DNA of 64,000 nt, from positions 50,414-114,413 of the forward strand of contig JBLMZM010000053.1 in assembly GCA_050258815.1 (NCBI GenBank). The letters run 5' to 3'. The stretch comes from JAAXKN01 sp050258815 (GTDB taxonomy: Bacteria > Bacteroidota > Ignavibacteria > Ignavibacteriales > SURF-24). The notes under the pieces were generated by a model. The model was not told the origin of the DNA and searched no databases. It worked only from the letters and a program-made list of their open reading frames with translations. Below are positions 1 through 10,021 of the stretch, piece by piece; the stretch's first letter is position 1; every line of letters begins with the position of its first letter. The translations under genes were made by a program, and so were the position numbers.

Positions 1-44
1 CCTGGAAAGCAATTGAACTCCTGTTTCCCGGTTAAACGGGTTAT

Positions 45-1925
45 CTATACGGGCAAGGGAAAGCTGAGTGTTATGGTAGTGCCTTCATCTATCAAACTAT
101 CCACCTTCAGCACACCTCCCATCATCTTTGTAAGATTGTAAGCAATCGTAAGACCAAGTCCCGCACCCTCAAACTGTCTTTTATGCCCCTCATCCTCCTG
201 GGCAAAGGGTTCGAACATGCGTGTCAGGTTTTCTTTTTTGATGCCTTTTCCGGTATCGGAGATGATGATTTTTGCTGAACCCGTATCCAGCTTAGCCTTC
301 AGGAGCACCCGGCCCTTGGGTTCAGTGTATTTTATTGCGTTATCAGTAAGTACCGAAATAATTTTCTCCAGCTTCTGACGGTCAGCGTTTATCGACAGGT
401 TCTCGTCCTCTATCTCCAGGTCGAATTTCATGGTTTTTTCTACGGCACTGCTCATCATCTCCTGGTAGACGTTTCTAAGCACCTCGCCTATTCTGGTTCT
501 GGAGATTTCAAACTCTGTTTCACCGGATTCTATCAGAGAAACTTCAAGTATATTATCCACCAGCTTAAGCAGCCTGGCGTATCCTTCCTTTAAATAAGGG
601 AACAGTTCGGCTGCAGACTCCATGTTTCCAGCCACAACGTCGTCTTCAATCAGCTCGGAATAACCTACAATGGCATTAAGCGGAGTCCTGATTTCATGCG
701 ACATATTTGCTAAAAATGAGCTTTTCAATTTATTGATGTGCGTTTCCCTCTGGTATGCTTTCCTCAGGCGCTCTTCATTAGTTAACTGCTCGGTTATATC
801 CTTAAGACTGATAATGAATATTCTCTGTGACTCGTACAGGTCCTCTGTATAGGTAATTGAGCCCAGGTATTCGCGGTTTAACACATAATTCTTGTAGCGG
901 AATTCATTAAACGGGTTATTAATTTTAAGCAGCGTACTGATAGCACGCGTAAGAATGAGAAGGAAATGCTCGTCAAATACCTCAGTAATATTCTTCTCAA
1001 GAGCTTTTTCTCTTTTTATTGAAAAGGTCTCATAAAAATTGTCATTGGCATTTTCAAAATATAACGTCTCTTTCTCGCTGCGCAAAATGAGCAGCAGGTC
1101 AGTGATGTTATTTATTATCATTTTCTGTCTTTCTTCGGACCTTTTTATAATTCTGTTCTTCAGGACATAATTAGTGATGTCATTAGCGGTAACAATAAAA
1201 TTGACCGGTTCCGACTCGCCCTTCATAACAGGAGTGATTGTCACCTCCCTGAACCAAAGCGATCCCTCCTCACTGATATCCGAGATTATTTTTATGCACT
1301 TTTCGCGCATACTTATCTTTAGCTTCACATCCTCCAGATCCGATGGTCCCAAATGGTTCCCAAGAACCTCATGCAAAGACTTATTAAAAATGAATTCAAT
1401 GCTCGTGTTCAGGATGGCTTCAAATGACTTTGTTGAATAGGTTATCTTCCCCTTCTCATCGGTTATTATAACCGGTACATTTCCAAACTCAAGGGCGTTA
1501 TGCAGTGTATTTATCTTATTTTCGATCTTGCGCTTGTCTTCCAGCGAGGAAAGAATAAGCACAAAAAATTCCTGCTCCCTGACAAATATTCTTTCAATTT
1601 CCACCAGGAAGTTTAATTGAGTCTGTCCGTCGGGCTTGGGGATAAAAAGTTCGAAATGGAAACTGCTGTATCTGCTCTGTGCCAGGCCTTCAATTAGAAA
1701 GAAGAGGTTGGGTTCAGAATCCAGTTCTGAAAAATTGCTGCCTTCCTTAAGAGAAAATGAACTCTCAAAGGCATGATTTGCATAGACAATTACTCCCGAA
1801 TGGTTTACAATTACCAGGGATCTGGTATCGGGAAATTCTTCCAACAATTTAAAATCACTGAGGGATTCAAATCTTTTTGGGAAACTATCCAATTCTTCTG
1901 CGCCGCCGGAGAATATATCAGTCAT
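45..1925 (-). CDS. Cytoplasmic triple-PAS sensor histidine kinase
   Basis: This 626-residue protein should autophosphorylate on histidine and pass phosphate to an unknown response regulator. Three PAS-like sensor domains (about residues 32-128, 140-250 and 265-385) precede a HisKA helix pair with SFLANMSHEIRTPLNAIVGY, where His410 is the phosphoacceptor. The ATPase domain follows, with N-box NAIKYTEPKG (Asn529), G1 box SDTGKGI and G2 box GAGLGL near residue 587. No membrane segment or receiver domain is present, so it is a soluble, intact kinase. Its start overlaps the upstream unknown gene by 8 bases, which implies translational coupling. The sensed signal cannot be read from the sequence. 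Confidence 0.92.
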   Translation of the reverse strand: MTDIFSGGAEELDSFPKRFESLSDFKLLEEFPDTRSLVIVNHSGVIVYANHAFESSFSLKEGSNFSELDSEPNLFFLIEGLAQSRYSSFHFELFIPKPDGQTQLNFLVEIERIFVREQEFFVLILSSLEDKRKIENKINTLHNALEFGNVPVIITDEKGKITYSTKSFEAILNTSIEFIFNKSLHEVLGNHLGPSDLEDVKLKISMREKCIKIISDISEEGSLWFREVTITPVMKGESEPVNFIVTANDITNYVLKNRIIKRSEERQKMIINNITDLLLILRSEKETLYFENANDNFYETFSIKREKALEKNITEVFDEHFLLILTRAISTLLKINNPFNEFRYKNYVLNREYLGSITYTEDLYESQRIFIISLKDITEQLTNEERLRKAYQRETHINKLKSSFLANMSHEIRTPLNAIVGYSELIEDDVVAGNMESAAELFPYLKEGYARLLKLVDNILEVSLIESGETEFEISRTRIGEVLRNVYQEMMSSAVEKTMKFDLEIEDENLSINADRQKLEKIISVLTDNAIKYTEPKGRVLLKAKLDTGSAKIIISDTGKGIKKENLTRMFEPFAQEDEGHKRQFEGAGLGLTIAYNLTKMMGGVLKVDSLIDEGTTITLSFPLPV

Positions 1926-2577
1926 TTATTACTGCAATTTTTTCTATTGTTACTGGTTCTGTATTATCATCCGGAAAAATAAGTCGGCCCGATAACTTAT
2001 CCGGAAATATTTTGTCTATTAATGTAAAGAGTACCGTATTTATGTATTCGAACTCCCGTGCAAGATTATCCCTGATCCCGTCCATCAGCTCGCCTAAAAC
2101 AACGCTGTCAGAGCGGTTAATTTCTCCTGCCATTTCCAGGGCACTTATTCTTCCAAATAAACTCTTCAGACCCAGGAGATTCATTATCTGAAGGTCCTCC
2201 TGCGGGAATTGATTATCTTTTTTTACGGATAACTTCAGCGTAGTTTTACTACTGATCCCCTGCACCATCATCACATATGTAATATCGTAAAAGAGCCGGC
2301 TGTTAATATAAAACTTTAAAAAATCAATTTCCGTATGGAATTCAAAACCACCGGTAGAAAACCCGACAGATAGCTTTTCATTGCCCGAAAAGCTGAGTTC
2401 TTTTAGTTGCCAGTTGATTTTTGATATATAATGGGCTGCCGGAGAAAATCTGATTGAATCGTGCACAATCAGTTGATTCAAATGGCCGCCGTGAAAAAAC
2501 TTGTTGAGACCCGAATAGCTGCCGTCACCCTTATTTAACAACAGACCTGGCTTGATATTTATAATTTTATCGAGCAT
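1918..2577 (-). CDS. Unknown soluble protein coupled to the PAS kinase
   Basis: I do not recognise this family. The ATG at 2577 is preferred because AAAGGA lies a few bases upstream; a longer TTG start at 2607 is possible but lacks a good ribosome site. The product is about 219 residues with no signal peptide or membrane helix. The N-terminal half looks rich in beta strands and the C-terminal part is helical (around LGELMDGIRDNLAREFEY). Its stop codon overlaps the start of the PAS kinase by 8 bases, so the two are probably made together, and it may be a partner or input module of that kinase. That role is inferred from position only. Confidence 0.75.
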   Translation of the reverse strand: MLDKIINIKPGLLLNKGDGSYSGLNKFFHGGHLNQLIVHDSIRFSPAAHYISKINWQLKELSFSGNEKLSVGFSTGGFEFHTEIDFLKFYINSRLFYDITYVMMVQGISSKTTLKLSVKKDNQFPQEDLQIMNLLGLKSLFGRISALEMAGEINRSDSVVLGELMDGIRDNLAREFEYINTVLFTLIDKIFPDKLSGRLIFPDDNTEPVTIEKIAVIND

Positions 2578-2796
2578 TCCTGTTTCCTTTACAGTATTAT
2601 CGTACAAACGGACAGAATGTTAAGAACAATGTCTGCAGATTTTAGTTCTCATGGTAACTTTGTGAAAACTGGGCACAGACGTGCCTCTGCCCACGGCTGA
2701 GAGGTGTGATGATGATGCTGGAATTTAACGCTAAATCTGTTCAAACCAGGGGTAAACCCGATTGGTAAAACTTAAAGAACCTTGTGCGCCATCACC

Positions 2797-5361
2797 TTAT
2801 ACATCACCGCTTTTTACAAGCACTAGTGTAATATCATCATTCTGCTCTCTGCGGCCCCTGAATTCAATGATGGAGTCGAATACTGAGGACATTATCTCAT
2901 GGGCACTATTACGGTTGTTCCGGATTATTACATTTGCCAGCTCATCAGCACCAAACATTTCATTATCCTCATTCATGGCCTCGCTTATGCCGTCCGAATA
3001 AATGGCATAAATGTGCCCCGGCTCGAATGGAAGTTCCATTTCTTCCAGTGTATCCATAAAAATCTTCCCCTCTTCGAGTCCAAGACCTATGCCCTTGGGC
3101 TGGTAGAGTTTAACCGAATTATTACAGATATCAAGCAGCTGAGAATGCCCGGCACGGCAGAACCTGACGGTCCTTTCAGAAGTATCAAAGAGAGCCAGTG
3201 TTGCTGTTATAAACCAGTTGCGCTCAATGCTTTCATATATTTTTTTATTTATGTCGATCAATATTTCCCTGGGGGTCCTGCCCTCTGTACAGTAGAGCCG
3301 CATCATGGTCTGAAGCTTCGACATATAAAGTGAGGCAGACAGCCCCTTGCCCGATACGTCCCCTACAACTACAAATATTCTGTGGGGGGATACCCTTATA
3401 AAATCGTAATAATCCCCGCCCACCTGCATTGCAGGGATCATGCGACCGCTTATATCAATGCCCTTTAGCTGAGGGATTGCCTTTGGAAGCAGATTCTCCT
3501 GTATTCTGCGGGCATTTTCCAGATCCCTTTCCAGAGTCAGCCTTTGAGCTTCGGACTGATACAGTCGGGCATTTTCAATGGATACTGCCGCCTGGTTGGC
3601 TGCAGCACACAGGAGTTCCAGATCCTTACCTGCAAACTGTGAGCCGGAATGCTTTAAACCGAATGCCAGAAGACCTATTAGTTTGGCCTTCATAATCATC
3701 GGTATAATAGTATAAATCTGGGCGGCAATCAGTTTTTCACAATCTTCAGGAAAAAGCTCCTGAAATTGCTGACGGTCAACCGTAACCGGCATCTGCAGTA
3801 CAAGCTGCTGGCGGATGTAATGCGTAAGCCGCAGATCATTGTCGCAGATAGTGAGATTACCAGCCTGAAGAGTCCCGGTCTCCCTTTTTAGCTGAAATAC
3901 GTGAGGCGCATCTTCATTTAAGAGAATGGCGAAATGCTTCAGATTCAGAGAGTTGACAAACGTGGTCTTCATGGAATCGAGTATATTTTCCAGTCCTACA
4001 ATACTAACCACGTCACTTCCGAACTTTAATATTACCTTCTGATAGGCAAACTGTTCGGGATAAAATTTCTTTGTAAGTACTTCCTGGAACCTGTTCTTTG
4101 TTGACTGGAAGACCAGCGCAAACACCACAAATGCCACGGCCGCAATTCCATTCCTGTATTCAGTTCCTACAGCCTCACCTATACCCTGCCCGATGCCGTA
4201 AACCGTCAGGAAGTAAATTGCTGCAATGGTTATGGTAGCCGTGCCGTAAATAATAGTATTTTTTACGACAATGCTGACGTCCATCAGCTGATACTTAAAA
4301 ATCGAGTAGCCAAAGGATACGGGTATTACCGCCACCAGTATTATCGGCATAAAGTATTCTGGCGTATTAAATATTGTATCTGCTATTACATTGGCAATCG
4401 TTACGGTATATATTAAGGAACCGACACCGAGTATATAAGCAACCAATATGATAAATACCGGCTTCTTTTCACTCCTGGTCTTCATCCGCCTGTAATTAAT
4501 CAGCAGTGAAACCAGACCCGTAATGAGCCCTGCCGTTAAAAGAACGTTGATTGCAAGTATTACAATTTTAAAGTTTGAGGGATCTCTCCTGAGATAAACA
4601 AAATATACCCTGTATATATAGGAAATGACGAACAGGCCAAGAGGCACAATCAAAAATGCCTTGCGGATCCATTTTTTTTCTACCAGCCTGAAGGGTTTGG
4701 GAAAATTCCAGAACAGGAAGACAATAGCAAATGCTAGTAAAAAAGCCGAGAGAGTCCAGACAAAATCGACAATTGCAGCAATTATATACCGTTCCATCCT
4801 CAATTCCTGCAAGCTGAAGCCTGGAAGCAGCGACAGTGTAAAGGTCAGCACAAACAGGGCTCCCACCCTGTAGAAAAGCCTTTGCACGTAGCCGTCCGGC
4901 TTTGCCATAATAACCACAAAGCCAACAATGAGCCAGATTATTCCCAATAGGTTAAAACCCAGTGTGCTGAAGTTGATTAGTTTTTTTACGTATACCGTCG
5001 TCTGAAATTCTTTCCCATCCCTGGAAACGGTGTACCTGGCATACTGGCCGGCCTTGTATCTGTTCAGCGTAACAGAAGCAACTATATTATTGGGCAGTCT
5101 TACATCACCAATTGCAACCAGACGGTCACCGTTTCTGATGCCGGCATTCCACGCCACACCTTCATTTTTCACCTTTTCAAAGAATATGAATACAGAATCC
5201 GCACTAACGCGCTTCTCAACCCAGAGACATTCATCATTGGATACCGGAGTAACTTCCAGTGAAAAGTATAAATTAGTCAGACCCAATACAGCCAGCAGTA
5301 CCGTCACTACAATAATAATATTCCGTCTGTATTTTTGTATAAAAAGCTTTATTTTTTTCAT
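2797..5361 (-). CDS. PDZ-like/multi-TM/GAF/SpoIIE-type PP2C phosphatase
   Basis: An 854-residue membrane protein ending in a SpoIIE/RsbU-type serine phosphatase, a class that dephosphorylates STAS anti-anti-sigma proteins. A first membrane helix (about 13-33) is followed by a PDZ-like segment (NEGVAWNAGIRNGDRLVAIG), then about eight more helices between residues 130 and 420, a GAF domain (about 440-600), a short coiled linker and the phosphatase domain. Metal-site motifs are intact: VGGDYYDF (647-654), GDVSGKG, YSDGISEAMN and a terminal QNDDIT. It starts 4 bases after the preceding phosphatase and is the last gene of the run. The PDZ-like domain would lie outside the membrane and could sense envelope peptides, which is inference. 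Confidence 0.9.
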   Translation of the reverse strand: MKKIKLFIQKYRRNIIIVVTVLLAVLGLTNLYFSLEVTPVSNDECLWVEKRVSADSVFIFFEKVKNEGVAWNAGIRNGDRLVAIGDVRLPNNIVASVTLNRYKAGQYARYTVSRDGKEFQTTVYVKKLINFSTLGFNLLGIIWLIVGFVVIMAKPDGYVQRLFYRVGALFVLTFTLSLLPGFSLQELRMERYIIAAIVDFVWTLSAFLLAFAIVFLFWNFPKPFRLVEKKWIRKAFLIVPLGLFVISYIYRVYFVYLRRDPSNFKIVILAINVLLTAGLITGLVSLLINYRRMKTRSEKKPVFIILVAYILGVGSLIYTVTIANVIADTIFNTPEYFMPIILVAVIPVSFGYSIFKYQLMDVSIVVKNTIIYGTATITIAAIYFLTVYGIGQGIGEAVGTEYRNGIAAVAFVVFALVFQSTKNRFQEVLTKKFYPEQFAYQKVILKFGSDVVSIVGLENILDSMKTTFVNSLNLKHFAILLNEDAPHVFQLKRETGTLQAGNLTICDNDLRLTHYIRQQLVLQMPVTVDRQQFQELFPEDCEKLIAAQIYTIIPMIMKAKLIGLLAFGLKHSGSQFAGKDLELLCAAANQAAVSIENARLYQSEAQRLTLERDLENARRIQENLLPKAIPQLKGIDISGRMIPAMQVGGDYYDFIRVSPHRIFVVVGDVSGKGLSASLYMSKLQTMMRLYCTEGRTPREILIDINKKIYESIERNWFITATLALFDTSERTVRFCRAGHSQLLDICNNSVKLYQPKGIGLGLEEGKIFMDTLEEMELPFEPGHIYAIYSDGISEAMNEDNEMFGADELANVIIRNNRNSAHEIMSSVFDSIIEFRGRREQNDDITLVLVKSGDV

Positions 5362-5365
5362 AACC

Positions 5366-7045
5366 CTACTTTACTCTAATGATCATAAGTGTGATATCAT
5401 CACTCTGATTTGCACCATCGACAAACTTTTCCACTTCAGTCCTTATGCTCCCTAAGATTTCACCGGCCGCCATGCCTTTGAGACCGACTGCTATTTGTTC
5501 GAGCCTTTCATCCGAAAACTCTTCCATCTGTTTATTCATCGCTTCTGTGATTCCATCGGTAAAAAGGATAATTGTGTCATCCTTCATCAGCTCAACTGAT
5601 TCACTAAGGTAAGGGACGGTAGTTTTCAGTATTCCGAGTATCATTCCCCCCTTGGTCAGCTTCCGTATCTGTCCATCCCTTATGAGCAGCGGAGGATTAT
5701 GACCGGCATTCACATAGGTAAGCATCCTGGTCTCGTCATCTAATATGCCCCAGAAGAAAGTAATGAAATTTCCCATTACCGTATTTTCCGAGATAAGATC
5801 GTTTATCAGATCAGTTGCTTTATTGATCATCATTCCCTGTTTACATATACTTTTAAGGAAAGCCTGCAGGTTTGCCATGAGCAGTGCCGCCGGAACCCCT
5901 TTGCCGGAAACATCCCCGATTGCAAACAGGCAGTTTTTTTCATCCAGCCTGATAACGTCGTAGTAATCTCCGCCAACCTGCCTGGAGGAAATATTAATGG
6001 CTGAAATGTCAAAATTCTTTAATATGGGCAGCTTCTGCGGGAAAAGGTTTTTTTGAATATCCCTGGCAATTTCCAGATCCTCTTCCATCCTTTGCTTTTC
6101 AAGTGCTTCCTTGAACAGCTTGGCATTTTCAATGGAAATAATTGCCAGACTGCCTGTAGCAAATATAAATTCTATGTCCGATTCGGTAAATTCTTCACGG
6201 TTAAAGCGCTTGCCGAGCAGTATGAGTCCCTTGGTTTCCCCCTGTATCTGCATTGGAATAACGAGCTCAACGCCTATTTCTCCCAGCACTTCATACTCGC
6301 CGCCAAAATCCGAACGGCGCAAAGGAGAACTGATTCCGGCAATATTGCATATTTTCAGCGTCTGGAGCAGCTGCTTGGGGAATTTGGATTCCAGCACGGT
6401 CAGGCCTTTGAGGTCGCAAAGAATGACCGCGTAGTTTGAAACTAACAGCTGGCCAATGACCGAATAGACCAGGAGTTTGCTTACCTTGGAAGCCTCCAGT
6501 ATACCGCTGAACTCCTTGCTCAGCTCAAAAAGCGAAGAAAGCATGCTGACCTTGGAATCCAGACTCTTGTTGAGTCTCTTTAGCTTTTCTACAATAATAG
6601 AATTTTCAATTGCAGTTGCGGCAATATTGATGAGCGTATTAAGGAATTCCCTGTCTTCCTGTGAATATTCTTTCCTGCTCAGGCGTTCACCCAGGAAAAC
6701 AAGTCCCCTGACCCCCTGAGATGAGATAATCTGCTGTGAGAACCGGATCTTGTTTCTGCTGCAGAAATCATCCAGCAGGCCCGCGTCAAAATTTTCCCCG
6801 CACAGCTTTATATCGGGTAGTTCATCCAGTATAGAAACACCGAAGCCTTTATATGCCCTTACCTTTAGCTCGCCGCCGTCCTCAAACAGGGCTACAAGCC
6901 CCTTAGTGGTATGGAATTTCCCGAAACAGGTAAGCAGGAGGTTATTAAGCGTGAAATTCAGGTCCAGGCTGGAATTAATAAAATTACTGAAATCCACCAA
7001 GGCAGACAGATTTCTTTTGGCACCGTCAGTATCATAACTATTCAT
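5366..7045 (-). CDS. Double-GAF SpoIIE-type PP2C phosphatase
   Basis: A 559-residue soluble protein. Two GAF sensor domains (about 25-150 and 175-310) precede a linker helix and a SpoIIE-type phosphatase domain with VGGDYYDV at 357-364, GDVSGKG, FTDGITEAMN and a terminal QSDDIT motif, so all acidic metal ligands look present. It should remove phosphate from a STAS protein in response to a small ligand bound by GAF. It lies directly downstream of the RsbW-like kinase gene (20 bases) and 4 bases before another phosphatase, which places it in the same partner-switching operon. No membrane segment is seen, which separates it from its two membrane-bound paralogues. Confidence 0.92.
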   Translation of the reverse strand: MNSYDTDGAKRNLSALVDFSNFINSSLDLNFTLNNLLLTCFGKFHTTKGLVALFEDGGELKVRAYKGFGVSILDELPDIKLCGENFDAGLLDDFCSRNKIRFSQQIISSQGVRGLVFLGERLSRKEYSQEDREFLNTLINIAATAIENSIIVEKLKRLNKSLDSKVSMLSSLFELSKEFSGILEASKVSKLLVYSVIGQLLVSNYAVILCDLKGLTVLESKFPKQLLQTLKICNIAGISSPLRRSDFGGEYEVLGEIGVELVIPMQIQGETKGLILLGKRFNREEFTESDIEFIFATGSLAIISIENAKLFKEALEKQRMEEDLEIARDIQKNLFPQKLPILKNFDISAINISSRQVGGDYYDVIRLDEKNCLFAIGDVSGKGVPAALLMANLQAFLKSICKQGMMINKATDLINDLISENTVMGNFITFFWGILDDETRMLTYVNAGHNPPLLIRDGQIRKLTKGGMILGILKTTVPYLSESVELMKDDTIILFTDGITEAMNKQMEEFSDERLEQIAVGLKGMAAGEILGSIRTEVEKFVDGANQSDDITLMIIRVK

Positions 7046-7065
7046 ACAAACTTTCTGATATTAGG

Positions 7066-7497
7066 CTAAAAATATTTAGTAAGGACAACCTGGTTCTTAT
7101 CGCCGGCCGAGGAGCTGAAATTCACCTCATCCATGAGTTTTTTCATCAGGTAAATACCCAGGCCGCCGATCTTATGCTGACGGTAATATTTCTTAATATC
7201 GGGGTCAGGCACCTGCGAGGGATCGAAATTACTCCCATGGTCTGTAATGGAAACCGTCATCTTGTCCTTATTGATCTTAATATTGACTATAATATCTCCG
7301 TCGGGTGAGTACTTGTAGGCATGTTTGATAACGTTTGTACAAGCCTCATCAACGGCAAGGGCGATTTTATCAATAGTCTCATCCGTAAAGCCGCAGCTAT
7401 GGGCTGCAGTCTTCGTAAATTCCCTGATTAATGCCAGGTTGTCAGTTGTACTCTTGACAACCAGCTCTTTTTCGAATGATATATTTGCTGTATTCAA
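7066..7497 (-). CDS. RsbW/SpoIIAB-like anti-sigma serine kinase
   Basis: A 143-residue GHKL ATPase of the RsbW type. In this family it phosphorylates a STAS partner on serine and, when the partner is phosphorylated, binds its target (a sigma factor or another regulator). The N-box DEACTNVIKHAY carries Glu51 and Asn55, TDHGSNFDP is the G1 box with Asp86, and GGLGIYLMKKLMDEV (111-125) is the G2/lid region. The start is a TTG two bases after the STAS stop; no ATG exists in a suitable place. The STAS-kinase-phosphatase order matches classical partner-switching modules. Its sequestered target is not identified; the ECF sigma upstream is one candidate but not the usual class. Confidence 0.9.
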   Translation of the reverse strand: MNTANISFEKELVVKSTTDNLALIREFTKTAAHSCGFTDETIDKIALAVDEACTNVIKHAYKYSPDGDIIVNIKINKDKMTVSITDHGSNFDPSQVPDPDIKKYYRQHKIGGLGIYLMKKLMDEVNFSSSAGDKNQVVLTKYF

Positions 7498-7499
7498 TA

Positions 7500-7853
7500 T
7501 TAACTCTTCTCATTGAACTTTTGAATAGCTTCTCTTTCGTCTTTGTAAAACTCATACAGCAGCGGAAAACCCAATAAATCAAAGATGTTATAGACTTTCG
7601 GACTCATATTTGTGAACTTGATATCGCCTTCATTTTCTCTCATCGTTTCAACGTAGGCCATGAATACACCGAGGCCTGCGCTGCTGATGTAAGCTAAATC
7701 CTCAAAGTTAACCACTACTTTGTACTTTTTATTATCAATAAGTTGTGTAAATATATTTTCAAGTTCTGGGGCAGTATGTGCATCGAGATATCCATGCAAA
7801 TCAATAATATTTACATGGCTGTTTTCACGCGTTGCCACATTAAAATCTATCAT
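7500..7853 (-). CDS. STAS-domain anti-anti-sigma factor
   Basis: A 117-residue single STAS domain of the SpoIIAA/RsbV type. The switch segment EDLAYISSAGLGVF holds the expected phosphoserine (Ser58, or the adjacent Ser57). In the unphosphorylated form such proteins bind the RsbW-like kinase and free its target; the kinase encoded next door would phosphorylate it and the SpoIIE phosphatases around it would reverse this. The ATG overlaps the stop of the preceding phosphatase by one base (TAATG), and the kinase gene follows after two bases, so all three are translationally linked. Confidence 0.92.
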   Translation of the reverse strand: MIDFNVATRENSHVNIIDLHGYLDAHTAPELENIFTQLIDNKKYKVVVNFEDLAYISSAGLGVFMAYVETMRENEGDIKFTNMSPKVYNIFDLLGFPLLYEFYKDEREAIQKFNEKS

Positions 7854-9937
7854 TAAACCTCTCCTGCTTTAATAGTTTTTTTAAACCACTTAAAAATAAC
7901 TAAAGTTATATCGTCATGCTGCGGTTTTCCCTGAGAAAAAAGGGCTACTTCCTTCATAATGCCATTTGAAAGTTCATCCGTAGAACTGTCCAGATGATTT
8001 AGGATTACCTTTTCGAATCTTTCATATCCAAAATCCTCCATCTCGGAATTCTTGGATTCCGGAATTCCGTCAGTATACAACAGCAATATATCATTTTCTT
8101 TTAATTTTATCTTTATTTCTTCTATCGTATTCGCGAAATTTGAAGAAAAGTCCAGACCTAAACCCAGACCACAGGGTTTCAGTTCCTCGATTTTTCCGTT
8201 CCTTACCAGCAATACAGGCGAATGACCGGCCCTTGAAAGGTACACCGTTTCACCATCCAGATCCAGGACTCCGTATACCACGGTTACAAAGCTTTTTTTA
8301 TCCAGACTGCCTTTAAGTATCTCATTTGCCTTTATAAGAAGCTGTTTTGGACTCTGTATCATTTTTGACAGGGATTCAAATATTCCTTTTACCTCTGCCA
8401 TAATAAATGCCGCCGAAATACCCTTGCCCGAAACATCAGCAATTACAAACCCAAGTTTATTCTCGTCAAGTCTGAAAAAATCATAGTAGTCGCCTCCAAC
8501 TTCAAACGCCGGAACAAACAGAGCCGATATCTGGAGTCCCTCCATATGGGGAGTTACTCCCGGCAGGATCTTATACTGAATCTCACGGGCAACATCCAGT
8601 TCCTTTTCCATTCTTTCCTTTTCAATGGACTGCTCCAGCAGCTTCGCATTTTCAATGGCAATGGCGGCGTAATCGGCAAATGCACCAATTGCCTTCTGGT
8701 CATCATCATCAAACAGATCCTCGCTTTTGCGCGCGGCAATAAGATAACCGTTTATTTCATTGTGAACCCTTAAGGGGGAGACTGCGAGTGTGTGGAAGCT
8801 TATTCCGTTATTCTCCTCACCGTTTCCATTCATCCTCTCCGGCTCCAGGAAAACTGTCCTGACACTTTTAATACCCCTTAATCCATACTTCTCTTTAAGT
8901 CTTTTGGTAAGCTTGTCGGCCTCCACATATCCTATGTTTTTGACAGCACTTAAAGACAGCTCCCCTTCTGCCTCCGAGACCAGCCAGGCAGAATCGGAAT
9001 TGCAGACCTGTATAGTTATATCTGTAACCGTATCGGCCAGTTCCTTAAAATCAAACACCTGTGTTATTAGTTTGCTAAGATCCATCAGCGATGAGACTTC
9101 CTGGGCCTTACGGTCAAATACTTCGGCCGTGGGCAGGTGAAATAACGTGGTAAAGAATACAATACCGAAAAATACTGTCCCGTAGATCATCATAAGCGTC
9201 AGGAACTGATGCAGTGAAGGTGAAAACTGCAGGAGGATCTGATTTGTCAGATTACTCTGGGAACTAAGTCCTATGTTGACACCAAATAATATAGATAATA
9301 CTATAGAAATAATGAGCAGATAGATTTTTTCTTTCTTGACCAGAAACGCAATCCAGGATATCCTGATTGAGTTAAAGGTCATCAGGAGTATAGAAACAAC
9401 AAGGAATGCGGGTTTTAAGTATGTTACAGATGAGTTCAGGAATTCAATTATGTTTGCCACTGAGGTCATGAGCATAAAGAAGAGCATGGTATTAAAATAA
9501 AACCCGGGGTTGCGCTTTTGCTTCAGGAAAAACAGCGTCCTGAAGACGGAAAATATGTATGCCAGGGCGGAAATAAACAGGAATGAATAAAAACAGGAAG
9601 CTATTGTGAGCATAAAATTTGTGTTCCCTGCCTCTCCGAAGAGTTCCGAAAATACGGAAGGAAGCACCGAAAGCACAAAAAATATAAACGCAGTCAGTAT
9701 CCCCGCATTTAAGATAATTGAGAGCGGAGAGTATTTCTTTTCCTGTATGAATTCCAGCACATAAAGCGTAACTGAATAAAACGCCAGCAGCACCAATATC
9801 TCGTTTATGGTCACAACTACGGGACTGAAGCCCAGGTTATCCGGGAAAACTAGCCTGAACAAAAACAAGATGACCGAAAACACAACCGCATTCTGCAGTT
9901 TACGGGCGCTATCCAGTGGAAATAATTTAATTTTCAT
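7853..9937 (-). CDS. Multi-TM/GAF/SpoIIE-type PP2C phosphatase
   Basis: About 694 residues from the ATG at 9937; a longer TTG start at 9985 would add 16 residues and is less likely. The N-terminal 290 residues form roughly seven or eight membrane helices, followed by a GAF domain (about 300-450) and a SpoIIE-type phosphatase with VGGDYYDF at 480-487, ADVSGKG, YTDGIPESKN and a terminal QHDDIT. It is predicted to dephosphorylate the STAS protein encoded immediately downstream, with which it shares a TAATG stop/start. Unlike the other membrane phosphatase here it has no PDZ-like domain, so it probably reads a different signal. Confidence 0.9.
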   Translation of the reverse strand: MKIKLFPLDSARKLQNAVVFSVILFLFRLVFPDNLGFSPVVVTINEILVLLAFYSVTLYVLEFIQEKKYSPLSIILNAGILTAFIFFVLSVLPSVFSELFGEAGNTNFMLTIASCFYSFLFISALAYIFSVFRTLFFLKQKRNPGFYFNTMLFFMLMTSVANIIEFLNSSVTYLKPAFLVVSILLMTFNSIRISWIAFLVKKEKIYLLIISIVLSILFGVNIGLSSQSNLTNQILLQFSPSLHQFLTLMMIYGTVFFGIVFFTTLFHLPTAEVFDRKAQEVSSLMDLSKLITQVFDFKELADTVTDITIQVCNSDSAWLVSEAEGELSLSAVKNIGYVEADKLTKRLKEKYGLRGIKSVRTVFLEPERMNGNGEENNGISFHTLAVSPLRVHNEINGYLIAARKSEDLFDDDDQKAIGAFADYAAIAIENAKLLEQSIEKERMEKELDVAREIQYKILPGVTPHMEGLQISALFVPAFEVGGDYYDFFRLDENKLGFVIADVSGKGISAAFIMAEVKGIFESLSKMIQSPKQLLIKANEILKGSLDKKSFVTVVYGVLDLDGETVYLSRAGHSPVLLVRNGKIEELKPCGLGLGLDFSSNFANTIEEIKIKLKENDILLLYTDGIPESKNSEMEDFGYERFEKVILNHLDSSTDELSNGIMKEVALFSQGKPQHDDITLVIFKWFKKTIKAGEV

Positions 9938-10021
9938 ATAATGTATTTTACCTTTTACTTCCCTCTTCCTTTGAAAATCCTGCAATACAGGTCAATCTTA
10001 AAAATGGGAATTATGACTCAA

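Noticed and set aside
27..41. A small CCCG/CGGG hairpin at the left edge
   Set aside because: Only four base pairs and no T tract, too weak to call a terminator for the PAS kinase gene.
2660..2720. GGGCA/TGCCC and GGCAC/GTGCC pairs after the phosphatase gene run
   Set aside because: The stems are only five bases and no T run follows on the minus strand, so I could not call a terminator.
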